This document shows positions 1 through 8,450 of a stretch of DNA of 36,114 bases, piece by piece (position 1 is the stretch's first letter; every line of letters starts with the position of its first letter). The translations under genes were made by a program, and so were the position numbers. The stretch is from Flavipsychrobacter sp. (lineage in GTDB: Bacteria > Bacteroidota > Bacteroidia > Chitinophagales > Chitinophagaceae): positions 1-36,114 of the forward strand of contig JAOQAP010000090.1 of NCBI GenBank assembly GCA_025963465.1, in the 5' to 3' direction. Under the pieces are notes generated by a model. The model was not told where the DNA came from. It did no database searches and was given only the letters and a program-made list of their open reading frames with translations.

Positions 1-2087
1 TATGCGCTGTTGCGCAGTATACTGATATGCAGCAACAAGCATACACTCCTGCTGAAGAATATCTGCGGCAGCAACTTACCGACCAGGTAATGCAGCAAAT
101 GAACAGGATAGACTGGGCGCACCTGGAGCATAAAGAAAGCGCGGGCAGTGTGCTTTATACAATACCGGTAGTGGTGCATGTACTGCATAATTACGGGCCG
201 GAGCTTATCTCTGACGATGCTGTTTATAATTACATAGCAGGCATAAATAACCTGTTACTGAAAACAACACCGGACACCATAAATATTATTGACAAATACA
301 AGCCGGTAGCTGCCAATACACAGATAGCCCTAAAACTGGCAACAAAAGACCCTGCAGGTTATCCCACAAAAGGGATAGAGCATATTACCAGCTACCTTAC
401 TAACTATAATTCACCCGTAAGAGATCAGTTAAAGATCGGGCAGTGGCCGCAGGAAAAGTATCTTAATATATGGATCATCAATTCATACACCGCACCTGCT
501 ATTGATCTATATGGAAGCGCTTACACTCCTTTCAAAGCAGCATACTACCCTTACTACGACGGCATATTTACAACTTACAACCTGATGAGGGAGCGGGCGG
601 GCGGAGCGTGGCTTACTGCAAAATATCTGAACCTGCCTTACCCATGCAACTACAGTCCTCCCTGCAATGATGCCGATGGCATCCCGGATACACCACCATG
701 CTACAATGATTTTTTTTCGGCCTGCAGCCATATTTACGATATAACTTGCGATACCCCTAACCGACAAAACGTAATGTACGGTTACGACACTTGTTCCATA
801 ATGTTTACCTATGGCCAGGCTAAGTACATGCAATACGTTTTACAGATAAATATGGGCAACAGGGATAATCTGAATAAACCGGCAAACATATCGGCTACAG
901 GAGCAGACCAACCAATGCCAGACCTACTGCCCGTTCCCGATTTCAGTATAAAAAACATACTCAATCAGCCTACCTATTTTTTTAGCCAGGGACAGGAGGT
1001 GCGTTTCGCCAACACAAGCTGGAATGATACGGTTATTGCAGCATCATGGACATTCTCTAACGATGCCACAATTCCCACCAGTACCACTCTTACAAGTGTA
1101 GTCAATCACTTCCATCAGCCGGGCTGGGTTGGCGTAACTATTACAGCCGCCGGCAATAATACAGGCGCAGTAAGCATGACAAAGCCACAAGCATTGTATA
1201 TAGCGGACTCCGTATCTACAATTGTAACAGACGGATACAAAGAAGAATTTATGCCTCGCGGCGATATCTATAAATGGCCAACGTTCAATTATTTCAACAA
1301 TATTTTTAAATGGGAGTTGTCAAATGCAGGTTATAATGACAGGTACAGTATGTCCTATCTTGGCTACGACAGCCGTAGTTTTCCCGAAAAATATACAGGC
1401 ACCCCAAAAGGAGATATGGATGACATGTTCACTCCCCGGTTCGATCTTAGTGGCTTTACTGGCATGTGCTACCTCAACTTTATGAGTACCAGTGCCACAA
1501 TAGCTACAAAAACCTATGATATGACCAGTGCCCTTGAGATCGATTATTCTACCGATCTGTCTGTAACATGGCACCCGTTAAAAATCATAAAAGGCAGTGA
1601 GCTTGCCAACAAAGGAACGATCAGCACACCGTATACCCCTTCTTCAGCCAGCGACTGGGTAGCACGTGCTATAGTTATCCCCGTAGAGATCAGAACGAAC
1701 CATACTATGTTCCGGTTCCGTTATCAGCCGGGAGCGGACTCTACCGGCTTCAGCACAGGCAACAATTTTTATATCGACAATATCAACTTTAATTCATGGC
1801 CTGAAGATGTTGCTGTTGTTACAGCCAATGGTATGGGTGCAACCGTATATCCTAACCCGACACATAACGGCGCTGCGGTCATCATCAGTAGCGACCATTA
1901 TATAAATATAGCCGGGATAATCGTAACTGATATGGCCGGAAGAGAAGTGTATAAAACAGAACAACCTGTAAATGGCTACAAAGGAAGCATAGCGATCCCT
2001 GCAGCGACAATAGCTGCAAGTGGCCTATACCTGGTACATATTGTTACAGACCGCATCAACAGAACAGAAAAACTTACAGTCTATTAA
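1..2087 (+). CDS. M43 (pappalysin-like) metalloprotease homologue with lost active site, PKD-like domain and T9SS tail (5' partial)
   Basis: The frame is open to the left edge. The codons before the ATG at 27 read CAVAQYTD, which looks like the end of a signal peptide with an AVA/Q cleavage site, so the real start lies outside the window. Numbering from the ATG at 27, residues ~45-280 follow the M43 cytophagalysin/pappalysin pattern: IPVVVHVLH, YLNIWIINSY, DADGIPDTPPC, and a Met-turn region with NVMYGYDTCSIMFT. Where the family has HExxHxxGxxH, this protein has WLTAKYLNLPY (195-205), so all zinc ligands and the catalytic Glu are absent. A PKD-like beta domain follows (~305-395), then a jelly-roll-like region (~410-595). 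The C-terminus is a T9SS sorting domain starting at VYPNPTHNG. It is probably exported through the outer membrane and acts as a binding protein rather than a protease. The next gene starts 9 bp downstream, which suggests an operon. Confidence 0.8.
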   Translation, partial: CAVAQYTDMQQQAYTPAEEYLRQQLTDQVMQQMNRIDWAHLEHKESAGSVLYTIPVVVHVLHNYGPELISDDAVYNYIAGINNLLLKTTPDTINIIDKYKPVAANTQIALKLATKDPAGYPTKGIEHITSYLTNYNSPVRDQLKIGQWPQEKYLNIWIINSYTAPAIDLYGSAYTPFKAAYYPYYDGIFTTYNLMRERAGGAWLTAKYLNLPYPCNYSPPCNDADGIPDTPPCYNDFFSACSHIYDITCDTPNRQNVMYGYDTCSIMFTYGQAKYMQYVLQINMGNRDNLNKPANISATGADQPMPDLLPVPDFSIKNILNQPTYFFSQGQEVRFANTSWNDTVIAASWTFSNDATIPTSTTLTSVVNHFHQPGWVGVTITAAGNNTGAVSMTKPQALYIADSVSTIVTDGYKEEFMPRGDIYKWPTFNYFNNIFKWELSNAGYNDRYSMSYLGYDSRSFPEKYTGTPKGDMDDMFTPRFDLSGFTGMCYLNFMSTSATIATKTYDMTSALEIDYSTDLSVTWHPLKIIKGSELANKGTISTPYTPSSASDWVARAIVIPVEIRTNHTMFRFRYQPGADSTGFSTGNNFYIDNINFNSWPEDVAVVTANGMGATVYPNPTHNGAAVIISSDHYINIAGIIVTDMAGREVYKTEQPVNGYKGSIAIPAATIAASGLYLVHIVTDRINRTEKLTVY

Positions 2088-2096
2088 TAAGACACT

Positions 2097-3437
2097 ATGC
2101 GCAGATCATTATTCTATACAGTCATATTGCTTGCCATGCTGGCGTCGTCATCCCGGGTTATAGCTCAGGCTACCTGGTTCACCCCCGAAAATTTCGGGTT
2201 ATTAGCGCCTCCAAGCAGTGTGCGGTATGATGATATCTATTTCATAAGCCATGATACCGGGGTAGTAGTCTCTTCCTACGGTATGATCTTCAAAACCTAT
2301 GATGGAGCTGCGCACTGGTGGATGAAGAAAGCAATAACAGAATACACCTACTTCAGGAGCGTAGAGTTCTCTGCCGACGGGCAGGTGGGCATTGCGGGTA
2401 CTTTAAGCGGCACCATATACCGGAGTACAGACCGTGGGGAAACATGGGACGATATTTCTGCAAACATTTCCGATACAGGAAAAAATATGAAACGGATATG
2501 CGGCCTAGCTCACAATGGCAACACCTTTTATGGCGTGGGATGGTGGGGCAGTACCAGGGCACGGGTATATAAAAGCACTGATGCCGGACTTACCTGGACA
2601 ACAACTTATCTCGACACCAACCTTGCTACCGGACTGGTAGATGCCGTATTCCTTTCTGCTACCAAGGGCTTTATAACCGGTTGCCGCGACTATGCTAACG
2701 GCACTAAGCGGGAAAGTGTAGTGCTGCGCACAGATGATGGCGGTGCCACATGGAACAAGGTATTCTCAGATACCACCATTGGCGGGCGTATATGGAAGAT
2801 ACAATTTGTAGATGATGTTTTTGGCGTGGGATCTGTAGAGCCTATGTACCGGGATACCGTTGCTATGATACGCACACTGGACGGAGGAGCTACCTGGCAA
2901 CTGTTGCCTGCCGGCCATGTGGACGCATGGACAACATCATACGGCACACAGGGCGTAGGATTTATGAACAGGCAGAAAGGCTGGCTGGGCGGCTACTACA
3001 ATGGGATGTTCGAGACAAACGATGGCGGCCTTACATGGGACTACCTGCCCATAAATGAAAAGTGTGACAGGTTCTTTATCAAAGACAATACAATGTACCT
3101 CTCTGCAAACACTGTATATAAATACAACGGGGAGTACCACGCAGGCACCGGCAATGTATCTGAACCTGTATATCTGCACAAGCTCTACCCCATAGCGCCC
3201 AACCCAGCCAAAGGGACAATACATATAGAATTTGACATCAATGCCCACCAGACCAATACAGTGCTGGAAATAATAAGCGTAGATGGCAGAACAATATACC
3301 CGGTAACGAGTGGCTATCTTAAGCCCGGTCATTACAGCTATACCTGGGATGGCACCGCAGCCCCTGCAGGTAACTATATAGTATGGCTGGGCACCGACGA
3401 GATACCTATGGTGCAGAAGTTTGTGCTGAATAAATAA
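2097..3437 (+). CDS. Secreted Asp-box (BNR/sortilin-like) beta-propeller with T9SS sorting tail
   Basis: A typical signal peptide is present (MRRSLFYTVILLAML... ending VIA/Q). The body carries repeated Asp-box motifs of the form S/T-x-D-x-G-x-T-W: STDRGETW, STDAGLTW, TDDGGATW, TLDGGATW and TNDGGLTW. They are spaced as in YCF48/sialidase/sortilin-type propellers. The last ~85 residues form a T9SS sorting domain: YPIAPNPAKG, then a FlgD-like Ig fold with SYTWDGTAAPAGNYIVWL. This predicts a cell-surface or secreted propeller with a binding or adhesive role. No sialidase catalytic residues were recognised. It starts 9 bp after the preceding gene, so the two are probably co-transcribed. The substrate is unknown. 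Confidence 0.85.
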   Translation: MRRSLFYTVILLAMLASSSRVIAQATWFTPENFGLLAPPSSVRYDDIYFISHDTGVVVSSYGMIFKTYDGAAHWWMKKAITEYTYFRSVEFSADGQVGIAGTLSGTIYRSTDRGETWDDISANISDTGKNMKRICGLAHNGNTFYGVGWWGSTRARVYKSTDAGLTWTTTYLDTNLATGLVDAVFLSATKGFITGCRDYANGTKRESVVLRTDDGGATWNKVFSDTTIGGRIWKIQFVDDVFGVGSVEPMYRDTVAMIRTLDGGATWQLLPAGHVDAWTTSYGTQGVGFMNRQKGWLGGYYNGMFETNDGGLTWDYLPINEKCDRFFIKDNTMYLSANTVYKYNGEYHAGTGNVSEPVYLHKLYPIAPNPAKGTIHIEFDINAHQTNTVLEIISVDGRTIYPVTSGYLKPGHYSYTWDGTAAPAGNYIVWLGTDEIPMVQKFVLNK

Positions 3438-3828
3438 TACATCACATATGTATTTGGCCCTAACGCATGTAAAAAATCATAATTGCAAGCGACTGAATAT
3501 TGAAACAATTTAATACCTATATAATAATAGGTCTTTCTACCAGCAAAGCCGTTTCATTTATAATCTATCGCATTATGTTCAAGTAAAATATGTTGGGTAA
3601 TGTGCTTGTTCCGGACAATTATAAAGAAATAATCGCATTTGTCGAATCACGGCCCAAGACTTGATCTTTTAATAAATACGGTCATTTTAAGGAAAATTGG
3701 CATAAAATTGGGAGAGGGCTTTATTTTTTTATATTAAATACTATCTTTGCCACCCCTGTTCCGGCTTTCCTATTGGCCGGGGCGGATTGTTTATTAGTTA
3801 TTTATCAGGATAAATTTAACAACAACCC
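3438..3828. other. Intergenic region upstream of secDF (391 bp)
   Basis: AT-rich DNA with no ORF supported by homology. It separates the two T9SS genes from secDF. No clear terminator follows 3437; there is only a weak ATACAT/ATGTAT palindrome near 3440. The promoter-like box at 3742-3749 and a small CCGGC/GCCGG hairpin (3761-3765 with 3776-3780) in the predicted secDF leader are the only structures I can point to. Confidence 0.6.
3742..3749 (+). promoter_or_regulatory. Bacteroidota-type -7 box of the secDF promoter
   Basis: TATCTTTG matches the Bacteroidota sigma consensus TAnnTTTG exactly. It lies 79 bp before the secDF ATG, giving a leader of about 70 nt. A clear TTTG -33 box at the right distance was not seen; the upstream sequence is T-rich. 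Confidence 0.5.
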
Positions 3829-6800
3829 ATGCATCTAAAAGGTTTGGTGAAGTTTTTTACTGGCGCGCTTATACTTATATCGCTGTACCAGCTTTCGTTA
3901 ACGTTGATAGTTAGAAACGAAGAGAAGAAAATGCGTGCGCAGGCTCAACGCGCAGCAAAAGCAGAAGACCCTACAGCTACCGGCACAGCGCTGGAAAAAT
4001 TAGTAGATGCACACTATCAGTCTATTACAGATAGTATGCAGGGTGAAGTGATCTTCAGTGTACCTGTACTCAAAAAGTACTCGTACCAGGCCGCTAAGGC
4101 TGAAGAGCTGAGCCTTGGCCTGGACCTGCAGGGCGGTATGAACGTAACCCTCGAGGTAAGCCTCGACGACCTCGTTCGCTCTATGTCTAACAACCCACGC
4201 GATGCGGGTCTGAACAAAGCTATAGCTGACGCGAACATCGCGAAAGCTAACAGCGATGCAGACTTTATAGCATTGTTCGGTGAGATCTACCAGAAGGAAA
4301 ATCCAAACCAGAGCATGGCTTATTTATTCACTAAGCCTTCTGAAAAAGAACTGACACTGACGTCTACCAACGAACAGGTACTGACTAAGCTGAACACTGA
4401 AGCTAAGGATGCTGTAAAGCGTACTTACAACGTACTGAAAACACGTATCGATAAGTTTGGTGTGGCTAACCCTAACGTGAACCTTGATGAAAAGAAAGGT
4501 ATCATTACAGTGGAGCTGGCGGGCGTGCACAATCCTGAGCGTGTACGTACTTACCTGCAGGCTACTGCAAAACTGCAGTTCTTCGAAACTTACTCTAACA
4601 TGGAGATAGGCCCGATCATCAACGATGCTAACGCAGCGCTTGCAGGCTACCTCTCCGGTGCTAAAGAAGATACTGCAAAGTCAGACACTACAAAGACTGC
4701 AATGGCCGGAGTTACCGACTCTACCAAAACTGCATCATCTGATACCGGCAACCTGAACTCTATGCTGAGCAATAAGACCGCAGCTAAAACTGGCGGTGCT
4801 GACAGCAGCAGCAAAGAACTGGAAGGTGCTAAGAAATATCCGTTGTCTGCCGTTATCATGCCAAACGCATCTCAGCAGGATGGTTACTATCCAAGCCCTG
4901 TAGTAGGTTATGTATCTAAAAGGGATACTGCTAAGGCAAACAAATACCTGGCACTTGATGTGGTAAAGAACAGGTTCCCGTCAAACGTTCGTTTCTACTA
5001 CGGCGCTGATGATAAGAAAACACACGATCCTAACTCACGTCTTCCTTTATATGCTATCAAAATGCCTCCGGGCGGTAATGCAAGACTGGAAGGTGATCAT
5101 ATCACTATGGCACGCGCTGACTACAACCCGATGAACGGCCAGCCTGATGTGAACATGGACATGGACATCTCCGGTGCACGTATCTGGAAAGATATGACCG
5201 CAAAGAGCATAGGTGGTTTTGTAGCAGTAGTACTTGATGAGCGCGTTTACTCTTGTCCTCGTGTAGAAAATGAAATAGCTACAGGTAGCACAGAAATATC
5301 TGGTTCTTTCACTGCAGAAGATGCACAGGACCTTGCAAACATCCTGAAGTCCGGTAAGTTACCGGCACCTGCACACATCGTACAGGAGCAGGTAGTAGGT
5401 CCTACACTGGGTATCGAGAACATCAACAAGGGTGTTAACTCACTGGTACTTTCTTTCATAGTTATCTTCATACTGATGCTGGTTTACTACAGCACAGGTG
5501 GTATCATTGCAGATATTTCTCTTATCCTCAACCTTATATTTACAGTAGGCGTATTGTCTGCACTGCATGCCACATTGACCATGGCAGGTATAGCGGGCCT
5601 GGTACTTACAGTAGGTATGGCCGTGGATACGAACGTTATCATATTTGAGCGTATCAAGGAAGAGCTGGTTGCCGGTAAGAGCTATACTCAGGCAGTTGCC
5701 GATGGTTACAAGCGTTCTTACGCTCCTGTACTCGATGGTCACATCACGGTACTGATCACGGCTATCATCCTGTTCATATTCGGTCTTGGCCCTGTACGTG
5801 GTTTCGCTACCACACAGATCATCGGTATCTTATTGTCCCTGTTCTGCGGTATCCTGGTATCCCGCCTGATCACAGACATCTATACTAAGCGTGAGCGTCA
5901 CTTCAAATATTTCACAGGCATTTCAAAATCTGTATTCAAAAAGGCGCACTTCAAGTTCGTTGAGTTCAGGAAGTATACTTACGTAATTACTACTATCGTT
6001 ATCCTTTTAGGTATCAGCACTTACTGGGTAGGTTTCGATAAGGGTGTTGAATTCCAGGGTGGCCGTAGCTACACTGTTAAGTTCGATAAGAAATATGAAA
6101 GTGAAGAAGTACGTGAGAAGCTGAAGAACTACCTGGGCGAGCGTCCTATCGTAAAAACGATAGGTACCAACAACCAGTTGAACATCACTACCTCTTACCT
6201 GATCACCCAGCCGGGCCAGGGCATTGAAAAGCAAGTAATGGCGAAGCTGGTAGAAGGTCTTTCTAAAGAGAACCTGATACCTGCAGGCACTACAATGGAA
6301 ACATTCAACAGCAAATACCTGCAGAGCTCACAGACAGTATTACCTACTATATCTGATGACCTGAAGGATGGTGCGATACAGGCTACTATCATATCCCTGA
6401 TAGCGATATTCCTGTACATACTGCTGCGTTTCCGCAAATGGCAGTATTCACTGGGCACCCTGTTGTCTTTGCTGCATGATGTGGCGCTGACACTGGTAGT
6501 ATTCTCTTTCTTCCGTGGCAAGGTGCCTTTCGCACTGGAAATTGACCAGCACTTCATTGCTGCCATACTTACAGTGATAGGCTTCTCGATGAATGACACG
6601 GTAATCGTATTCGACCGTATCCGTGAGTACTTCCGCAAGTCGCCGAATGAAGATAAGACCAGTGTTATCAATCGTGCGATCAATGATACATTGAGCCGTA
6701 CTATCATGACATCATTAACAGTGTTCCTGACCCTGCTGATCCTGTTCATCTTCGGTGGTGAGGCTACACGTGGTTTCGCATTCGCGATGCTGATAGGTGT

Positions 6801-6927
6801 GTTCACAGGTACTTACTCTTCTATATTCGTAGCTGCTCCTATCCTTGTAGATATGGACAAGAGCAATACGCTGAGTGCAGAAAGAGACAATGAAGCACAC
6901 ATTGAAGAATTAAAGAAAATGGCATAA
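3829..6927 (+). CDS. secDF: Protein translocase subunit SecDF (SecD-SecF fusion)
   Basis: This inner-membrane RND-family component uses the proton gradient to help SecYEG release exported proteins into the periplasm. At 1032 aa it is a natural SecD-SecF fusion, normal for Bacteroidota. The SecD half has an N-terminal TM helix, the DLQGGMNVTLEV segment (~95-110), a periplasmic domain, and the membrane block with GMAVDTNVIIFERIKEEL. The SecF half begins near residue 690 and has FDKGVEFQGGRSY, then NDTVIVFDRIREYFRK. Residues ~273-335 form a Ser/Thr/Lys/Ala-rich low-complexity insert in the periplasmic SecD domain. The ATG at 3829 gives the expected N-terminal TM helix. A strong terminator follows. 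Export load from the T9SS proteins would pass through Sec first. Confidence 0.97.
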   Translation: MHLKGLVKFFTGALILISLYQLSLTLIVRNEEKKMRAQAQRAAKAEDPTATGTALEKLVDAHYQSITDSMQGEVIFSVPVLKKYSYQAAKAEELSLGLDLQGGMNVTLEVSLDDLVRSMSNNPRDAGLNKAIADANIAKANSDADFIALFGEIYQKENPNQSMAYLFTKPSEKELTLTSTNEQVLTKLNTEAKDAVKRTYNVLKTRIDKFGVANPNVNLDEKKGIITVELAGVHNPERVRTYLQATAKLQFFETYSNMEIGPIINDANAALAGYLSGAKEDTAKSDTTKTAMAGVTDSTKTASSDTGNLNSMLSNKTAAKTGGADSSSKELEGAKKYPLSAVIMPNASQQDGYYPSPVVGYVSKRDTAKANKYLALDVVKNRFPSNVRFYYGADDKKTHDPNSRLPLYAIKMPPGGNARLEGDHITMARADYNPMNGQPDVNMDMDISGARIWKDMTAKSIGGFVAVVLDERVYSCPRVENEIATGSTEISGSFTAEDAQDLANILKSGKLPAPAHIVQEQVVGPTLGIENINKGVNSLVLSFIVIFILMLVYYSTGGIIADISLILNLIFTVGVLSALHATLTMAGIAGLVLTVGMAVDTNVIIFERIKEELVAGKSYTQAVADGYKRSYAPVLDGHITVLITAIILFIFGLGPVRGFATTQIIGILLSLFCGILVSRLITDIYTKRERHFKYFTGISKSVFKKAHFKFVEFRKYTYVITTIVILLGISTYWVGFDKGVEFQGGRSYTVKFDKKYESEEVREKLKNYLGERPIVKTIGTNNQLNITTSYLITQPGQGIEKQVMAKLVEGLSKENLIPAGTTMETFNSKYLQSSQTVLPTISDDLKDGAIQATIISLIAIFLYILLRFRKWQYSLGTLLSLLHDVALTLVVFSFFRGKVPFALEIDQHFIAAILTVIGFSMNDTVIVFDRIREYFRKSPNEDKTSVINRAINDTLSRTIMTSLTVFLTLLILFIFGGEATRGFAFAMLIGVFTGTYSSIFVAAPILVDMDKSNTLSAERDNEAHIEELKKMA

Positions 6928-6942
6928 TAGCCTTTGTAATAT

Positions 6943-6985
6943 AAAAAAGAAGAAGCCGCCTTACAGGACGGCTTCTTCTTTTTTT
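6943..6985 (+). terminator. Rho-independent terminator of secDF
   Basis: A perfect 12-bp stem pairs AAGAAGAAGCCG (6947-6958) with its complement (6969-6980). The loop is 10 nt and a T-run follows to 6985. It begins 16 bp after the secDF stop. Confidence 0.92.
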
Positions 6986-6994
6986 ATGATGCTG

Positions 6995-7137
6995 GATTCT
7001 TGATACTGGATGCTCATGTTATTTTAATCTGATCTTTGTAAACATACGGAATCCAGCATCGAGCATCCAATATCAAGAATCAAGTATCTAGCATCAAGTA
7101 TCCAGAAACCAGCATCAAGTATCCAGCATCAAGTATC
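6995..7137. repeat. Imperfect long hairpin plus tandem CAAGTATC/CAGCATC repeat array
   Basis: The arms 6995-7015 and 7061-7081 are inverted copies, 20 of 21 bases matching, around a 45-bp spacer. The right arm continues into a degenerate direct-repeat array in which CAAGTATC recurs at 7081, 7095, 7115 and 7130, mostly joined by CCAGCAT or CAGCAT. The array ends 6 bp before the mlaE -7 box. It encodes no credible protein. Confidence 0.85.
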
Positions 7138-7143
7138 TTTCCC

Positions 7144-7151
7144 TACCTTTG
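7144..7151 (+). promoter_or_regulatory. -7 box of the mlaE promoter
   Basis: TACCTTTG fits TAnnTTTG exactly. The ATG is only 8 bp downstream, so a start point ~7 nt after the box would leave almost no 5' UTR and a near-leaderless mRNA. The expected -33 position falls inside the tandem repeat array. Confidence 0.5.
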
Positions 7152-7159
7152 CCACAGCT

Positions 7160-7900
7160 ATGAAGAAAATATTCGGGCACCTGGGCAAAGTAGCGTTGAT
7201 GATAAGCGATGGTTTCCGCAAGCCGGAGAACATGAAGGTCTATTGGATCGAGTTTATGGAGCAGTGCAATGACATAGGCATCCGTTCATTGCCCATAGTA
7301 CTCGTTATATCCATATTCCTGGGCATGGTGATGAGCGTTCAGTTTGCCTACCAGCTGGTGAGTCCTATCATATCCAAGTCTGTAATAGGCACCCTCGTAA
7401 GGGACTCTGCAATTCTTGAATTCTGCCCTACTGTTATTTGCATTGTTCTGGCAGGTGTTGTGGGTTCCAAGATAGCCTCTGAGCTGGGTAATATGCGCGT
7501 AAGCGAGCAGATAGACGCACTGGAGATCATGGGCATCAATACCAAATCTTACCTGGTGCTGCCGCGTATCCTCGCATCTATGTTTATGGTACCATGTCTT
7601 ATTGTTATCTCTATAGGCGTGTGTATATGGGGTGGCTACCTCGCGGGTACATTCTCTCACATTCTTACCAGGCAGCAATTCATGGCCGGGCTTACCACCG
7701 GGTTTATTCCATACAACCTGTTCTTTGCCATTATCAAGGCCTTCGTTTTCTCGCTTATCATATCCATCGTGCCGTGCTACTATGGCTACTATGTAGAAGG
7801 CGGTGCACTAGAGATAGGCCGGGCTTCTACCACATCAGTGGTAGTGAGCTGCATACTCATCCTTTTTGCAGATTACGGCACATCTATACTGCTGCTGTAG
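7160..7900 (+). CDS. mlaE: MlaE-family ABC transporter permease (phospholipid/lipid transport)
   Basis: MlaE-type permeases form the inner-membrane channel of MCE/Mla systems, which move phospholipids between the two membranes together with an MlaF ATPase and an MCE (MlaD) protein. The 246-aa length is usual. Five or six hydrophobic segments are visible. The family hallmark EQIDALEIMGI lies near residue 115, followed by the conserved YLVLPR segment. Upstream is the secDF terminator and its own promoter; downstream is another terminator at 7926. The gene therefore appears monocistronic, with no MlaF or MCE gene beside it in this window. The assignment to the MlaE family is firm. Which lipid it carries, and its partners, are not visible. 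Confidence 0.92.
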   Translation: MKKIFGHLGKVALMISDGFRKPENMKVYWIEFMEQCNDIGIRSLPIVLVISIFLGMVMSVQFAYQLVSPIISKSVIGTLVRDSAILEFCPTVICIVLAGVVGSKIASELGNMRVSEQIDALEIMGINTKSYLVLPRILASMFMVPCLIVISIGVCIWGGYLAGTFSHILTRQQFMAGLTTGFIPYNLFFAIIKAFVFSLIISIVPCYYGYYVEGGALEIGRASTTSVVVSCILILFADYGTSILLL

Positions 7901-8210
7901 CGTCTATACAATGCTCAATTTTATTACGGCCTCATTCGGGGCCGTTTTTATTTGATGTCTCAATTTCCTGCATTTACCGCTTAGGAAAGACATCTTTTTA
8001 TTTCAGTTTTTCACCTGTTGAATATTACGGGTTCATTTTGCATTTTTACAAAAAACCCAGTAACCCAGGTAGTGGCAACTTCCGGCACAGTAAGAATGGC
8101 ATCTGACGACAATTATTAAAATCATAAATAAATTACTATTTTACATACCTAACCTTTTTAAAATACCGGTAGCCGAAAAGGAATCAGAGTAGGCATTTAA
8201 ATTGATCGCC
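7901..8210. other. Intergenic region between mlaE and the five-gene cluster (310 bp)
   Basis: Contains the terminator at 7926-7950, then AT-rich DNA. The reading frame that crosses 7594-8106 is an out-of-frame shadow of mlaE and looks spurious. No clean TAnnTTTG box was found before 8211, so the promoter of the following cluster is not identified. Confidence 0.6.
7926..7950 (+). terminator. Rho-independent terminator of mlaE
   Basis: Stem ACGGCC (7926-7931) pairs with GGCCGT (7940-7945), with an 8-nt loop and a T-run. It begins 25 bp after the stop codon. Confidence 0.8.
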
Positions 8211-8450
8211 ATGTTTAATAACGTCGCATTAGATGTTGCTATTGGGCTTGTTTTCATTTTCCTGGTTTACAGTCTTTTAGCTACCACCATTCAAGAGATG
8301 ATCGCAAGGTCTTTCAGCTTACGTGGCCGTATGCTTGTAAAAGGCATAAGGGCAATGCTTGAAGACCGGCATGAGCACTATGAAGGTGGTTTTGTTTTAC
8401 ATAAAAACAGTAGTACGAGCCATCACCAACCCAAAAAACAGGATAAATGA
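8211..8450 (+). CDS. Short membrane protein, first gene of the five-gene cluster
   Basis: The ATG at 8211 is preferred over a TTG at 8202 and gives 79 aa. The N-terminus (MFNNVALDVAIGLVFIFLVY, then SLLATTIQEMIARSF) is one long hydrophobic helix followed by an amphipathic basic stretch. It resembles, from memory, the N-terminus of larger uncharacterised bacterial membrane proteins. After about residue 50 it turns into a hydrophilic tail rich in His, Lys, Ser and Gln and stops. The gene is therefore either a stand-alone short version or a shortened remnant. Its stop overlaps the next start in an ATGA, so the subtilase gene is probably translationally coupled to it. Function unknown; it may anchor or recruit a partner at the inner membrane. 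Confidence 0.65.
   Translation: MFNNVALDVAIGLVFIFLVYSLLATTIQEMIARSFSLRGRMLVKGIRAMLEDRHEHYEGGFVLHKNSSTSHHQPKKQDK

Noticed and set aside
2097-3437. Sialidase function for the Asp-box protein
   Set aside because: Asp-boxes are structural; no catalytic Arg triad, Tyr/Glu or FRIP motif was found.
6195-6806. 203-aa antisense ORF inside secDF
   Set aside because: Shadow of a strongly conserved coding frame; no start context or family motif.
6995-7137. CRISPR array
   Set aside because: Repeats are short, degenerate and spaced 14-20 bp without unique spacers, and no cas genes are present.
7594-8106. + strand ORF of 170 aa overlapping the end of mlaE
   Set aside because: It is out of frame with mlaE, rich in Tyr/His/Arg without domain character, and runs through the mlaE terminator.
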